Source: Acanthosoma haemorrhoidale (lineage: Eukaryota > Arthropoda > Insecta > Hemiptera > Acanthosomatidae). Taken from it: 64,000 nucleotides of DNA. The translations under genes were made by a program, and so were the position numbers. Shown one piece after another: positions 22,612 to 34,227 of this stretch. The stretch spans positions 121,311,827 to 121,375,826 of the forward strand of contig OV884013.1 of the NCBI GenBank assembly GCA_930367205.1, given 5' to 3'. A model generated the notes under the pieces. It made no database searches and was not told the origin of the DNA. It was given only the letters and a program-made list of their open reading frames with translations. Numbering within the stretch: position 1 is the stretch's first letter; every line of letters starts with the position of its first letter.

Positions 22612-22800
22612 CTCCCGCGGCGATCCAGTCTGTCTTTCTCTGGTTCACACTCGCCTTTGGGATCCTGACGGTTTTCGACTACCCTTAGATATTGAATTCG
22701 TGGTCATTCCAAGTCCACGTAAACTACCCTGTTCCTCTTCTCCTGAACATAGTGCTTTGTCGGGGCACACCTTCTAAGATCTTATGGAGCCAGATCAATA
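22612..22800 (+). mobile_element. Partial LTR of family L (copy L3)
   Basis: Matches L2 at about 48665-48855: GATCCAGTCTG, GGTTCACACTCGCC, GAATTCGTGGTCATTCCAAG, CTCTTCTCCTGAACATAGTG and GTCGGGGCACA in the same order. Downstream the similarity fades, but an AACCCGACA followed by AGGTG at about 22958-22971 resembles the LTR 3' end. The 5' half of the LTR is missing. Confidence 0.7.
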
Positions 22801-22974
22801 CGAATAAAGCTTCCCAGTGACTAGGCCGCCAGCAAAGGTCAAAGACCACAGGTTCCCTCCCTTTATCTCTCTCTTGACGCACACCGGACAGCGGTTAAGG
22901 TTGTGGTGACCCAGTCCGCGGTGGGCGTCCTCCTCCCATCTTGGGAATCCAAAACCCGACAAGGTGTTTCAGAG

Positions 22975-23650
22975 ATATGTTGAATGAAGAGATATGAATT
23001 ACGGCGACGCACACATACACACCCATAATCTTTATAACTTGTGAAGTTACCTAAAGGAAAAATAAACTAATAATAATGACACATGAAGTGTGTGTTTTCC
23101 AGGACTCTCTTAGTCCCCTCTAGGTGCGCTTGTCCCTTAACCCACTCAGTGGGCTATTTAGGGATACTAGCAAGGGGTACAGAGTCAACAATGGAATCAT
23201 GGATTCTCAGTCATTTCACATGGATGACCTCCAACTATAATCCCTAAATGAGAATGAATTGAAAAACCCTTTTAGAAACAGTAAGATTTTACAATGAAGT
23301 TTGTAATGAGTATTATAAAAAATTTTTGTTATTACATACTTGATGCGTTATTTCTACATGACAGGGAAGTCTGAGAGTGTTGAAGTCACTCTCTTGTTTC
23401 ATTTGTTTTGAGAGCTCTGTCCTCGGCTGTTAGACATTGCAGTCCCTATGTCTTCCTGTTGTGCAGAATTAATAACTCGTCTGCTATTTCCCCTAGGGGC
23501 TACCACGGCCCTATTAGTGCCTTAGTGTTCGTTCTGACCCTCTCATCTCCCTTGAAATATCCAAATAGCTTGCTCTCTCTATTCGGATATTATTTATTAT
23601 AAATCCATGGCGAAGCACACTAAGCAATGTAGGAACCGTTGAAGCATGTC
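22975..23650. other. No recognisable gene
   Basis: No supported frame or repeat match in this stretch. Confidence 0.45.
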
Positions 23651-23651
23651 G

Positions 23652-24484
23652 CAATGACGCAAGATTTGAATTTGCCGCCATTTGTGTAGTAAAGTGCTGT
23701 CAACCCTAAAAAAAAACCAATTTAACAGCTGACAGTTTAGGGTCAGTAAATATGGAGTTGTTACACGATAAAACAACGTGTCTTTATTCTTGAACATTAT
23801 CTCAAAAATAATGAAAGTTTGTCGGCCGCAGTTCGAAAACTTCATACAAAATATGGTCGGAATAGTGTTTTGACTTCATCATCTGTGAAGAGATTAATTG
23901 AAAAATTTAGGGAGACTGGATCAGTTGGAGACACTAAACACACTGGTCGCCCAAAAACAAGCCGTTCAAATGTCAATATCGAAGCAGTGCGTGAGAGTGT
24001 TGTTGAAAATCCATAACACAGGTCTTTGTGCCGAAATTGGATGATATTGATGTGACCAATATGTGGTTTTAACAAAATGGTGCCTCATGCCATACAGCCC
24101 ATGAAACAATTCAAATACTGCATGAGACATTTCCAGGTCGTGTACTCTCTCGTTTCGGTGATCAGAATTGGCCGCTTAGGTCGTGTAATTTAACACCTTT
24201 AGATTTCTTTTTATGGGGTTATTTGAAGTCAAAGGTGTCTGTCAACAAGCCCACATCCACCGTGCATTAAAAGAGGAAATTAAACCACATTTATGCCAAA
24301 TGGTCATGGAAAATTTCGACAAAAGAGTGCGTATGTGCCAGAAAAGTCGTGGAGGCCCGATGTGTTATTCCATAAATAACCCTGTCCTATTTACTTTATA
24401 ATTTAATAAAAAAATAACAACAAAAATATTAAAAACTGTGTTTTCTATTTAAATCAAATCTTGCGTTGATTCTGGGACACCCTT
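23652..24484 (+). mobile_element. Family M, copy M2 (3' end intact, 5' terminal repeat truncated)
   Basis: Ends CTGGGACACCCTT followed by TA at 24485-24486; the first bases of the left end are lost. The N-terminal frame reads VRKLHTKYGRNSVLTSSSVK, RETGSVGDTKHTGRPKTSRS and EAVRESVVENP then a stop. After a frame change comes PKLDDIDVTNMWF, then HTAHETIQILHETFPGR, SRFGDQNW, LTPLDFFLWGYLKSK and MVMENFDKRVRMCQ. This order (N-terminus, missing middle with the first catalytic aspartate, then C-terminal catalytic block) is shared with M3, M5, M6 and nearly with M7. Pseudogene, non-autonomous. Confidence 0.9.
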
Positions 24485-24489
24485 TACAA

Positions 24490-25205
24490 GGCGTCAGTTA
24501 AATGTATCACAGAAAAAAAAATCGGCTATACAATAAAAAAAACGACAATATAAACTGTACAAAGTATTTGAGCTGACGTAGTTAACAATAATTATATGCT
24601 ATGATAATTTCTGTAATGCTACAACCACTTGCGCATGTAATCGGCCCGGCTAGTGATCTTGTTTCTTGCCGGCAAGGCGAACAAGGCCTTAAGTTTAAGT
24701 CGAATCAATTTCTTTTTTTTTTTGTTTGTTCTGATTTCGTTCATTTTTCTTCTCTTGTAGTATGTGACCAATATTGTAATCGACCAATTAAAATGCTGGG
24801 CGCTGCTCCTGCTGGTACAATAAAGGTCCGTTGACTGGAGAAAGGCTTGTGACGCTCTCAGATGAATATTCCGATACCAGACTGGGTTGGAGACCTAATT
24901 GAACCCCATCAGTGGGATTAATCATCCTACGGCTTAGACCCACTTCCACAGATTGCCTTCTGATTTATTGGGGACATTATTCATAAGTTCCCAGTTATAC
25001 ACTCTTCACCCCCTCAACCAAGATTCTTCAGATGTGAACTGAATCGTTCAAGGAATACGGCCTTGTGGAAAAATTATTCTTTTATTTAAAAGAGCATTTA
25101 AAGTAATTGAATATGAACTAATTTTTTAATAATTATAAGCAATAATAGATTCTTTAATTGGAACCTGTGGTGATCGTGTGTCCCATTCGAACCTAGGAAT
25201 TCTGG
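24490..25205. other. No recognisable gene
   Basis: Nothing supported in this stretch. Confidence 0.45.
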
Positions 25206-25218
25206 CAGGAGATCGCTT

Positions 25219-25392
25219 CATTGGTGGCCTGTTGTATGATGAGTTGCCATTGGTGGCCTGTTGTATGATGAGTTGTCATTGGTGTCCCGTTGTATGATGA
25301 GTTGCCATTGGTGGCCTGTTGTATGATGAGTTGCCATTGGTGGCCTGTTGTATGATGAGTTGCCATTGGTGGCCTGTTGTATGATGAGTTGC
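25219..25392. repeat. 29-bp minisatellite, six copies
   Basis: Six tandem copies of a 29-base unit beginning CATTGGTGGCCTGTTGTATG. Units 1, 4, 5 and 6 are identical; unit 2 differs at its last base and unit 3 at two bases. Because 29 is not a multiple of three, all minus-strand frames stay open and give a 29-residue repeating peptide. I take this as a by-product, not a gene. Confidence 0.95.
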
Positions 25393-25399
25393 CATTGTA

Positions 25400-26118
25400 T
25401 GAACACTTAAAGGCCTTCTGCTCGTCCAATTTCTTCGTCATGTTTCAATGTACTTAACTATAGGAAGGTTTAATATTCCCAGGGATCTTAACTAAACGAT
25501 ATCACTACTGAACACCGATACTCTCAATACCTTTTTTACATTTAGTCTTCAGTACGAGGGGGTTTGTGTTTCTTCGGCATAACACCTTGTTAAACATTAA
25601 ACATGGAGCTCTCATGTGATACAGCAGCATTAAGGCTCTTAGGTTTAAATCCTTTAAAGTGGATTATGATAAGTAGATTGGACCCTGCCTGAACAATGGC
25701 GAGAATCTGCACTATCTGTTTGTTTGTTCTACTGATAGCGGTATTAAAAATTATTCAACGCACATCAAATTTTAAAAGTATACTTAAAAGCTGATTAGTC
25801 TGTGGAATGGAAAAATAAATGAATGATGAAAAAAGTCAGGCTTGTTACACCAACTTTTAGAGTCCTACCTGACTGAAAAGGCCTTATATACCAAGCTTTT
25901 TATGGATCATAGGTTTGAAAATTAAACGGATTTTTTGTTTAATGAAGTATTTAAAAAATTTTCACTAATTTTTGAAGAAATACTGATTTGTTCTAAATAC
26001 ATTATGAATAGGATAATAAATTTAAGTATACAGCCATTTGCAGGTCATTGTTGTTGTATTATTTGAATTATTGCTAATTGTAATATATTGTAAATATTTT
26101 ATTTATTATACAACGACT
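25400..26118. other. No recognisable gene
   Basis: A+T-rich, nothing supported. Confidence 0.45.
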
Positions 26119-26120
26119 AT

Positions 26121-26532
26121 ATTATGATAAAATTACAATATGCCTCATCGGGCAATAAGTAATTGTGATAAATGATCTCACTCATATCATATTTACAACT
26201 TTTCATTCACTCGCTCATTCATGCAGTATTTACAAACAGCCCAGAGACCTCCCGAATCCACATGGTTGTCACCTCCCTCGCATGCGAAAGAGGAAGCGTA
26301 GTCTTGGGAAGTCCCCCACGCTCCTCCGTCAGCCGCGTCACCGGATACGAGCCAGCGGAGGCTGACGAAGAGCGTGAGAGCCACATACGCTCAGGACATG
26401 ATTGGAGAAACTGGCCATTGCCCAGACTCCAACTGTCACGTATTTATAGGAGATCACGAGGCCACTGACGTTTCAGTATCCGAGGAGGATTATAGGGTTG
26501 AGTGGTGCAGTGCAATGACTGTGCTAGGGGTT
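26121..26532 (-). mobile_element. LINE family J, copy J6 (3' UTR)
   Basis: Nearly complete 3' UTR of family J in minus orientation, from the TTATGATAAAATTACAAT terminus to the CTATAGGG/GACTGTGCTA block at the end of the RT frame. No clear target duplication. Confidence 0.9.
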
Positions 26533-26539
26533 GTGAATA

Positions 26540-27270
26540 TTAAATGTTCAAATACTGTTTTGTACGTCACTTTTTTTATTTTAGTCCCCTTGGGATACCG
26601 CAACTGGCGATTCGTTATGTGAATCATAAATATGATATTTAGAGATCCTTCAAGCTTTTTGGAAATCATTTTTTTTTAGTGTAGGATGATAGAGAGTAAC
26701 TGTTTACAATTTTAAACATATTCCCAAAAAAAATAAGTTTATTTGATAATTGATGTGAGACAAATTAAGTAGGTAGAAATAACCATAAGTATATGGTTAA
26801 AGTAGCGATATACTTTTAATTAGCCACTTGGCATTACTGCATGTTGAAACAGTACCCTCGTGAAGAGGTGCGAACATGACCATAGTCCAGGGACTGGTTG
26901 CCCTATGGCGGGCGGCAGTAAAGTAGGCGAGAAGGGGGAAGGAGCACACGAGGTGTTAAATTACCTAAGGAGGAGAGACTAAGAGGACCTGCGCAACACG
27001 TGAGCAAGTGGTGCCGGCGCATGGTACCACAGCCGTTAGTGGTGTAATTGATGGTAGGTAACTTATCCAAGATGGCTATAAAAAACAGAGAAAGAGGCGC
27101 TGATGGGGTGACATATGAGGCTGCATCTGGGCGTCGTCTTCCCCCTGATAGGAGTCTTCCAGCTTTTTCCCCTCTACGGTGGTTTTTTCTCCCACTTTTT
27201 GCTCCCTCCTCCTTACGTATGCATAGGTGCTGAGTGAAGTCGGTGTATTACCACCTTCTTCTTCGGCTAA
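26540..27270. other. No recognisable gene
   Basis: G+C is higher from about 26840 to 27240 than in the surroundings. No frame with a recognisable motif. Confidence 0.4.
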
Positions 27271-27274
27271 CACA

Positions 27275-27302
<28 letters not shown>
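27275..27302. repeat. (CT)14 microsatellite
   Basis: Fourteen uninterrupted CT units. Confidence 0.97.
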
Positions 27303-27307
<5 letters not shown>

Positions 27308-27537
27308 CCTGGGTCCCGAGAGAGTCCTGTCTCATATATATCACGGTTTCCTATTACTTCGTCTGCCGCCTTCAATGGAACGGTGAGAATAGTTTGCCTA
27401 GACAAGACAGAACTATCTCCATATCGTTTACTTACTTATCGGAAAACTTATCTTTCCTCTGCACCATACAAAAGGCGGTACCCATCTTTTATATTCTGGG
27501 CTGATCAAGAAAGAAAAAGCATCTATCGAAAGCGGCT

Positions 27538-27934
27538 AATATCGAAGCAGTGCGTGAGAGTGTTGTTGAAAATACATAACACAGTTCTTTGCGCCGAAAT
27601 TGGATGATATTGATGCGACCAATATGTGGTTTCAACAAGATGGTGCCACATGCCATACAGCCCATGAAACAATTCAAATACTGCATGAGACATTTCCAGG
27701 TCGTGTACTCTCGTCGTGTAAGGTGTGATCAGAATTAGCCCCCGAGGTCGTGTGATTTAACACCTTTAAATTTCTTTTTGTGGGGTTATTTTAAGCCAAA
27801 GGTGTATGTCAACAAGCCCACATCCACCCGTGCATTAAAAGAGGAAATTCAACGCTGCATAAACGAAATTCGACAACATTTATGCCAAATGGTCATGGAA
27901 AATTTTGACAAAAGAGTGCATATGTGCCAGCAAA
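27538..27934 (+). mobile_element. Family M, copy M3 (internal fragment)
   Basis: Starts in the N-terminal block at EAVRESVVE and runs through DDIDATNMWFQQDGATCHTA, ETFPGR and LWGYFKPKVYVNKPTSTRAL to NFDKRVHMCQQ. It contains the common family deletion junction. A small local rearrangement (GTCGTGTAAGGTGTGATC near 27712) replaces the SRFGD block. Both terminal repeats are missing. Confidence 0.88.
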
Positions 27935-27939
27935 CCTTT

Positions 27940-28400
27940 CTGAACCTTCAAGGTAAGATAAATTCCCTTTTCTGGAAAATTATTGTGTTCTCAACTATAG
28001 ATAATTAAATATAAACTATATAGGTTATATTATTATAATAATAGGTACGTAGGTACTTTGTAAATTAATGCAAAGTGCAGATACTCAGAAGGGGACTTAC
28101 TCTGAAGTAATATATTAAACTGGGTGAAGGGATACAGTGGAAATTTGTAGTATGATACAGTCAGGTCTTTCCTGTAGATAGACAGTAGATCTTTTGATGA
28201 GCTCCAGGGAAGATTTAGAAAATAAATGTAAGCACCGTTTTGGTTGACATCCAGAAATATGGCCGTTATAATTATTTCATATCATTTATTCAACTTCTTT
28301 TACAAATAGGACAATCCATTTTAATTATTAATTTTTTTCTACTGATCATTTAATATGTTAATGTCTTTTTTTAATTATGATAAAAATTGTGGGAGATCTA
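27940..28400. other. No recognisable gene
   Basis: Nothing supported. Confidence 0.45.
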
Positions 28401-28403
28401 GCT

Positions 28404-28688
28404 ATGGCCGGTTTATTCAATCATCTCCTGAGCGTATGTGGCTCTCGCACTCTTGGTCAGCCTCCACGGGTGGGTTGTGGAGGAGCGTGGGGGACTTCCC
28501 AAGACTACGCTTCCTCTTTCGCATGCGAGGGAGGTGACAACCATGTGGATTTAGGAGTTCTCTAGGCTGTTTGTAAATACTGTATGAATCAGCGAGTGAA
28601 TGAAAATTTTAAACATGGTATGAATGAGATCATTTATCACAATTACTTATTGCCCAATGAGGGGGATTGTAATTTTATCATAATGAAC
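28404..28688 (+). mobile_element. LINE family J, copy J7 (3' UTR)
   Basis: Plus-strand J 3' UTR from ATGGCCGGTTTATTCAATCA to the terminus ATCATAATGAAC followed by a T-run. A diverged direct repeat around the ends (TTTAATTATG before, TATCAATTATG after) might be the target duplication. Confidence 0.88.
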
Positions 28689-28748
28689 TTTTTTTTTTAT
28701 CAATTATGTAATTATTATTACTGCTATATGAATATTATTTATATTTAT

Positions 28749-29214
28749 TTATTAAATCGGTTTAACGCGTAAGTTTGAAATGGGTTTTTGAGTTGTGACA
28801 GGTTCACTATTACTATTTGACCCTAGTCAGCATTATATGATGTTTTGTACATTTAAAATTTCCAATGAATTGTATTTTGATAATCGAGAAACGAAAATAC
28901 CTCTCACTTTATGCTACTATTTCTAATATGGATGTCACACATTTTTTAAAATTTAAGATTATTTTCCTTATTTTAATCTATTTATCGAACTGATAAAAAA
29001 TCGGGGCGAAATTCTTGCGTAGTTATATTACAACTGTTTATAAATTTTGTTTTATCCTGGTCGGTGCCCCTTGACCCTTGCCTCCTTACTTAGGGTTTCT
29101 GTATGTTGCTAGTTTTGCATATGGTGAACCCACATCTGCTTTAAGGGTTTTCAATGCCACCGTGATTCGGTCCGTGTGTGGCTAAGCGTGCGTTGCCGGG
29201 GGTCAGTTCGGGCC
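28749..29214 (+). repeat. Inverted repeat pair U, left copy
   Basis: 466 bases matching 33247-33706 in opposite orientation over the full length, from TTATTAAATCGGTTT at the outer end to GGTCAGTTCGGGCC at the inner end. No coding frame recognised. Either two copies of one unclassified repeat or the arms of a larger structure. Confidence 0.88.
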
Positions 29215-29320
29215 ACCGTTAGCGCCCCGGGCTCAGACACGCCCCCGTATCTCTTTTAACATCTTCAGCTTGGTGTTTACCGGGCTCTCTATCACTGACA
29301 TCATCTTGTGGCTGGCTACC

Positions 29321-29414
29321 AATCAACACTGCTGTGACCCTACCCTGCCTCTCTGAATGACTGCTACAATCAACACTGCTGTGACCCTACCCTGCCTCTC
29401 TGAATGACTGCTAC
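29321..29414. repeat. 47-bp direct duplication
   Basis: Two identical 47-base units beginning AATCAACACTGCTGTGACCC. It lies just beyond the tRNA-like segment and is probably part of the same SINE body. Confidence 0.95.
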
Positions 29415-29434
29415 ACTAGTACACTTCCAGATAC

Positions 29435-29512
29435 AAATGTAGTCGTATACCACCAGGGTCGAGATTTGAACCCTACACATTACTAACTAACTGCCAACTG
29501 AGTTATAAGCCC
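29435..29512 (-). mobile_element. tRNA-derived SINE head or tRNA pseudogene
   Basis: On the minus strand a box A-like TATAACTCAGTTGGCAG is followed about 30 bases later by a box B-like GGTTCAAATCTCGACCCT, as in the internal RNA polymerase III promoter of a tRNA. The acceptor stem does not close and no clear anticodon arm forms, so this is not a working tRNA gene. The sequence continues on the minus strand into the 47-bp duplication, which would be the SINE body. Confidence 0.5.
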
Positions 29513-29832
29513 TCTGTTTGATTTGAAAAAAAAATATTTGAAATGGTCGGCATGTTTTTATTCAGCCTCTAAAATTCAATGATTTTTGAAGCTCAGCTCA
29601 TCTCGTCAATGAGTGCTGCTTTCAATAGCTTGGTGTTTCAAACGCTAAATTGCCAATCGAAACCGACATTTTGACTTATTTACCCAGTCTAATAAATTTA
29701 CATGTTTAACCCTAAAATCTGCTTTATTTCTTTGCGTGTAAACAAAAACACGCCATTTATAACAACCATCGTGTCTCTGAGGCACAATATACCAGCAACT
29801 AAGTGTAGTGTCATTACCTGGCAGTAGTAGTA

Positions 29833-30168
29833 AAGGGTGTCCCAGAACTAACGGAAGATTTGATTTAAATAGAAAACACATTTTTTAGTATTTTTGTTGT
29901 TATTTTTTTATTGAATTATAAAGTAAATAGTATATGGTTATTTATGGAATAACACATCGGGCAAATGGCCTCCACGACTTTGCTGGCACATACGCACTCT
30001 TTTGTCGAACTTTTCCGTGACCATTTGGCATGAATGTGGTTGAATTTCCTCTTTTAATCCAATGTGGGCTTGTTGACATACACCTTTGACTTCAAATAAC
30101 CCCATAAAACGAAGTCTAAAGGTGTTAAATCACACGATCTAGGGGGCCAATTCTCATCACCGAAACGA
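29833..30168 (-). mobile_element. Family M, copy M4 (3' third)
   Basis: Has the terminal repeat AAGGGTGTCCCAGAACTAAC after TA (29831-29832). On the minus strand it runs from the C-terminal codons (QQSRGGHLPDVLF) back to the block preceding WPPRSCDLTPLDF, where it is cut and joined to repeat R1 at about 30168. Pseudogene. Confidence 0.88.
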
Positions 30169-30170
30169 TA

Positions 30171-30718
30171 CTTTTTTTCCTGGGTTGTCATTTTATTCTG
30201 ATAACTTCCAGCTTCTTCTAGGGCAGTATCAATTTTTAAGTTATATTTTGTCTTCCGTTGCAGCCTACGTCTTTGAAGACTTAGGTTTTTTCTTCGAAAT
30301 ATCTTTGAAATTATTTTGCATTTAATTTACTTTATCCTTGAAGAAAAGAAAGATGGATTACGATCTTTCCGTACCTATGTGAAAGTACAGCCTCTTCCTT
30401 TGGCTAGGCGCTAAAGAAGACGAAGAATTACATAAAGCCTGTTATAAATAAAATGTAATCTGTGTTAAAGACCTTGTCTGAAAGCCAGGACTTGCCTGAC
30501 TGGAATCGTAGAATAAATGCGGCGCATTGAGCGAGAGGCCCTGGTAAAATATGCAGATGCCACGCATTCCGTTTTTGTTCACCATCAACGTATGGAGACA
30601 TTCTCCTAATTTCTAACAGCTTGATATATTAGAGAAGATAAGCATACAGTCATTAAACTGCTATTTCTATAATAGGATAAGTAATTTCTAACCGTTATCC
30701 ACAAGTATTTATGACCTG
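30171..30718 (-). repeat. Dispersed repeat R, copy R1
   Basis: About 550 bases matching 42013-42560 in opposite orientation and, over its distal part, 43467-43760. Sandwiched between M4 and M5. No motif recognised in any frame. Confidence 0.88.
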
Positions 30719-30720
30719 GG

Positions 30721-31270
30721 GTTGTAATTTTTTTATTGAATTATAAAAAAAAAATAGGATAGGGTTATTTATGGAATAACACATCGGGCAAATGGCCTCC
30801 ACGACGCAGCGTTGAATTTCCTCTTTTAATGCACGGGTGGATATGAGCTTGTTGACATACACCTTTGACTTCAAAGAACCCCATAAAAAGAAATCTAAAG
30901 GTGTTATATCACACGATCTAGGGGGCCAATTCTGATCACCGAAACGAGAGAGTACACGACCTGGAAATGTCTCATGCAGTATTTGAATTGTTTCATGGGC
31001 TGTATGGCATGTGGCCCCTTCTTGTTGAAACCACATATTGGCCACATCAATATCATCCAATTTCGGCACAAAGAACTGTGTCATGGATTTTCAACGCACT
31101 GCTTCGATATTGACTTTTGAACGGCTTGTTTTTGGACGACCAGTGTGTTTAGTGTCTCCAACTGATCCAGTCTCCCTAAATTTTTCAATTAATCTCTTCA
31201 CAGTTGATGAAGTCAAAACACTATTCCGACCATATTTTGTATGAAGTTTTCGAACTGCGGCCGACAAACG
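30721..31270 (-). mobile_element. Family M, copy M5 (both terminal repeats missing)
   Basis: The minus strand carries VRKLHTKYGRNSVLTSSTVK, TGSVGDTKHTGRPKTSRS and EAVR, then the family deletion junction, then PKLDDIDVANMWFQQEGATC, ETFPGRVLSRFGDQNW and LDFFLWGSLKSKVYVNK. A second deletion removes the residues between EEIQRC and VVEAICP. It begins exactly where R1 ends, at the same junction as M7/R2. Confidence 0.9.
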
Positions 31271-31274
31271 TTGT

Positions 31275-33240
31275 TGGTTTATCGTTGTTTTTTGCCTGAA
31301 ATGTTGATTAATGTTTAACTGCACATCTTCAAACCATGTAAAATTGATAATATAGACGTGTTAGACAGGCACAGCATACCCAGAGCATATGGAATAGGGT
31401 CGAAAGAATGACTGGAATTATCCCTGACACTCCCATGTAACATGTACACCGTCGTAGGTGCTGTATGGAATGTGTGGAGGGCTCTACATGGGCTTTCACA
31501 TGGCAGCTACCTCGCACCTAACGAGACTTTGTGAAAGGATTCGGTGCCCAAGTACTGGGCACTCACTCAGGAAGTCACCAGCCCTGCAGTTTAAGTACCT
31601 ACTAGCGGTAATTGGGTAATTCAAGAAGCGTCCTTAAACCTCAGTAGCTGTTTGCAAACTGTCCTTAACCCTAATTTTATCTAGTGTTGCCCATGTAACT
31701 AACTTATGTATTTTACCCTAAGTAAGATTCAAGTGATGTATCAAAACTTATTGCAGGAAGAAAGGCCTATTCCTACAGTTTTTTTTTATATTAACGGCTG
31801 CTTATTTTTTGAATACGTGTAAGACTTACGTTTTGAGGGTTGTAAAGTTAGCTGTAGTATTTTGCCAGCTTAGCTTTCGAGAAAAATATTGTAGCCTTGA
31901 ATCCAGGCAGTTATCTCGCTTTTAATGGGCAATAGTGTAGTCGAAATCAGGGGTTTTTAATTTTAACTGTTAAAGATATCTTTTTTTGTAGTTATTATAC
32001 CATAACTAATCCTTTGGCAACCATTACGCCATCGACTTAATGCAAAAATCTTCCTCACTCAATTCATCAAAAATCTTCTTCTCTCTGGCTCTCATTTTCT
32101 AGTGGATTTGGGATTGATATAAGGCTACCTTTCATTCTGAGTGATTTTTAAAAAAATTAAAGAAACAACTTTTTTTTTTCCTTCATAGGATAAGACCTCA
32201 TAACTTTGACCTGTCTTTAATTATTCGTATATCTTCGTTTTAATGCCTTATTTGTAATATAAAGTTATTTTAATGAGAAAATGCCTTTAATATCAGGTGT
32301 GCAGTCAAAAATACTGAGTCGGGCTTAGGGAAATGCAGGTTGCATTTTTGATTTTCAGATGATCACATCTCACCTTCAAGGTTATACCTTCACTTCATCT
32401 CTTCACTTGTGTTGATCACAATTACGATTTTACATAGTTTAGTTGCAACTGAGTTCTGCAGATTTACTCGTATTCTGCCTGATAGGTTTTCTTGCGTTTC
32501 CATGTCTGTGTAAACGAAGACCTTTCATGAGAAGAGTAAGTAATTTTGTAGCAGTCTATTTCCAATTCATGTGAGAGCTGGCAAGTTGTTATTCGAAATA
32601 TGCCAGCCCATGCGTGACTAGTATGAATTTTATCTTTAAACGAGTATTCGAGTTATTAAGAGAAACAATGGTGCTACGATTAAAAAATTCTCATCCCTTG
32701 TTATTCAGAAATAAATATTTAACCCAGTTTGGTCCGCACCCACCGGATATCCCTTAACACCGGCCAACCCATACACGTACACAAGATGGCTGGAAGGGAC
32801 CATTGTTTGAACAGATGTCGGGTCCGCTGTACCCTTGCTCAGGCGGGTTAGTGGACTGTGCTGGTCCATCGATCAGCTCATTACTCGCTGGTTTGTTATC
32901 CACTACTTAGCCCGCAGTATATGTTCAGTTGGTCCCTCAATGGTTATGGTGGTAAGCTGCACTGGTGGGGTGGGTTTTTTTTTTGTATGTCGAGAGGGGT
33001 GAGAGTATAAACACGTTTGAAAGTGATTTATGATGAATCACCTTTGGTCGTATACAATTGCATTGTAAGGGTTCGCATTGAAAGCAACCCCGCGTGACCA
33101 GCCCATGCACGTTCTACGGGTGAAGCAATCGTCAAAAATCGTATCCTTCTGCATATGGAAGTAATCAGTACATATATAGTATGTATGAACTAATTATTTA
33201 AATCTAATTATTGGTATATATTCATAAATTATAATTTACT
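31275..33240. other. No recognisable gene (2 kb)
   Basis: Nothing supported. The part at about 32740-33120 is richer in G+C but has no frame with a recognisable motif. Confidence 0.45.
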
Positions 33241-33246
33241 AAATTA

Positions 33247-33706
33247 GGCCCGAACTGACCCCGGCAACGCACGCTTAGCCACACCGGACCGTCACGGTGG
33301 CGTTGAAAACCCATATGCAGATGTGGGTTCACCATATGCAAAACTAGCAACATACAGAAACCCTATGTAAGGAGGCAAGGGTGGAGGGGCACCGACCAGG
33401 ATAAAACAAAATTTATAAACAGTTGTGATATAACTACGCAAGAATTTTACACCGATTTCTGATCAGTTCGATAAATAGATTAAAATAAGGGAAATAATCT
33501 CAAATTTTAAAAAATGTGTGCCATCCATATTAGAAATAGTAGCATAAAGTGAGAGGTACTTTCGTTTCTCGATTATCAAAATATAATTCATTGGAAATTT
33601 TAAATGTACAAAACATCATATGATGCTGACTAGGAGTCGAATAGCAATAGTGAACATGTCACAACTCTAAAACCAATTCAAACATTGGCGTCAAACCGAT
33701 TTAATA
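33247..33706 (-). repeat. Inverted repeat pair U, right copy
   Basis: Partner of 28749-29214, inverted. Its outer end (CCGATTTAATAAAG) directly abuts the T-run of LINE copy C''1. Confidence 0.88.
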
Positions 33707-33711
33707 AAGAA

Positions 33712-34225
33712 GAAGAATTTTTTTTTTTTTTTTCTTAGCTTTCTAATTATAAGATTAAGGATGAGGGAAAAATAAAGGAATATTTGGGGTGAGCGAATCC
33801 TTGTACTAGGAGTACCTGCTTGAAGGTGGTGTGAGGGAATTAAGGAGTGTGGGAAGCCTCGGTAGAGGTTGATTGTTGCGGTACAGTGGTGAGAGTCCAC
33901 TGGTGGCTGGGCCTAGAGTCCCTCTAGGCATGTAGTGCAGTCTTATTTAGTTGGATAGCGTTTATGGGTGCCCATTAGAGGCTTCTTGTTGGTGGGCCAA
34001 GTGCCGTGATGTCCACCATTTGGTCTGCTTTGCCAGATCTTGAAAGTTGCCATCTTGCCGGTAGCGGTGGTGGTGTCATGTCTCGGAACAGAGGGTTATG
34101 GCTATGTTTCATCGAGTCAAACATCTTGATGAGTCTTCTTTGGATGGCTTCGGTGATGGTGGGGACCTCGCACTTTTCGTGGATGTCGGGATCCTTCATA
34201 TCACGAAAAGGGGTGTGCCATGTGC
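33712..34225 (-). mobile_element. LINE family C'', copy C''1
   Basis: Starts with a poly(T) (poly(A) on the coding strand). The minus-strand frame 33975-34199 reads DIHEKCEVPTITEAIQRRLI, KMFDSMKHSHNPLFRDM and TPPPLPARWQLS, the same C-terminal layout as C' (RRRHIKFFDSLQHLTNPVFN, TPPPLPHRWQ). The 3' UTR differs from C and C'. 5'-truncated. Confidence 0.85.
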
Positions 34226-34227
34226 AG

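Noticed and set aside
25219..25392. CRISPR array
   Set aside because: The units are contiguous with no unique spacers, in a eukaryotic transposon-rich context.
25193..25441. Repetitive protein with 29-residue repeats
   Set aside because: Produced by a 29-bp DNA minisatellite read through in successive frames; the underlying unit is DNA-level, not codon-level.
29435..29512. Functional tRNA gene
   Set aside because: Box A and box B are recognisable but the acceptor and anticodon stems do not form.
28749..33706. Assembly artefact as the explanation for the inverted pair U
   Set aside because: The two copies differ by many substitutions and small indels, so they are old separate sequences and not a mirrored assembly error.
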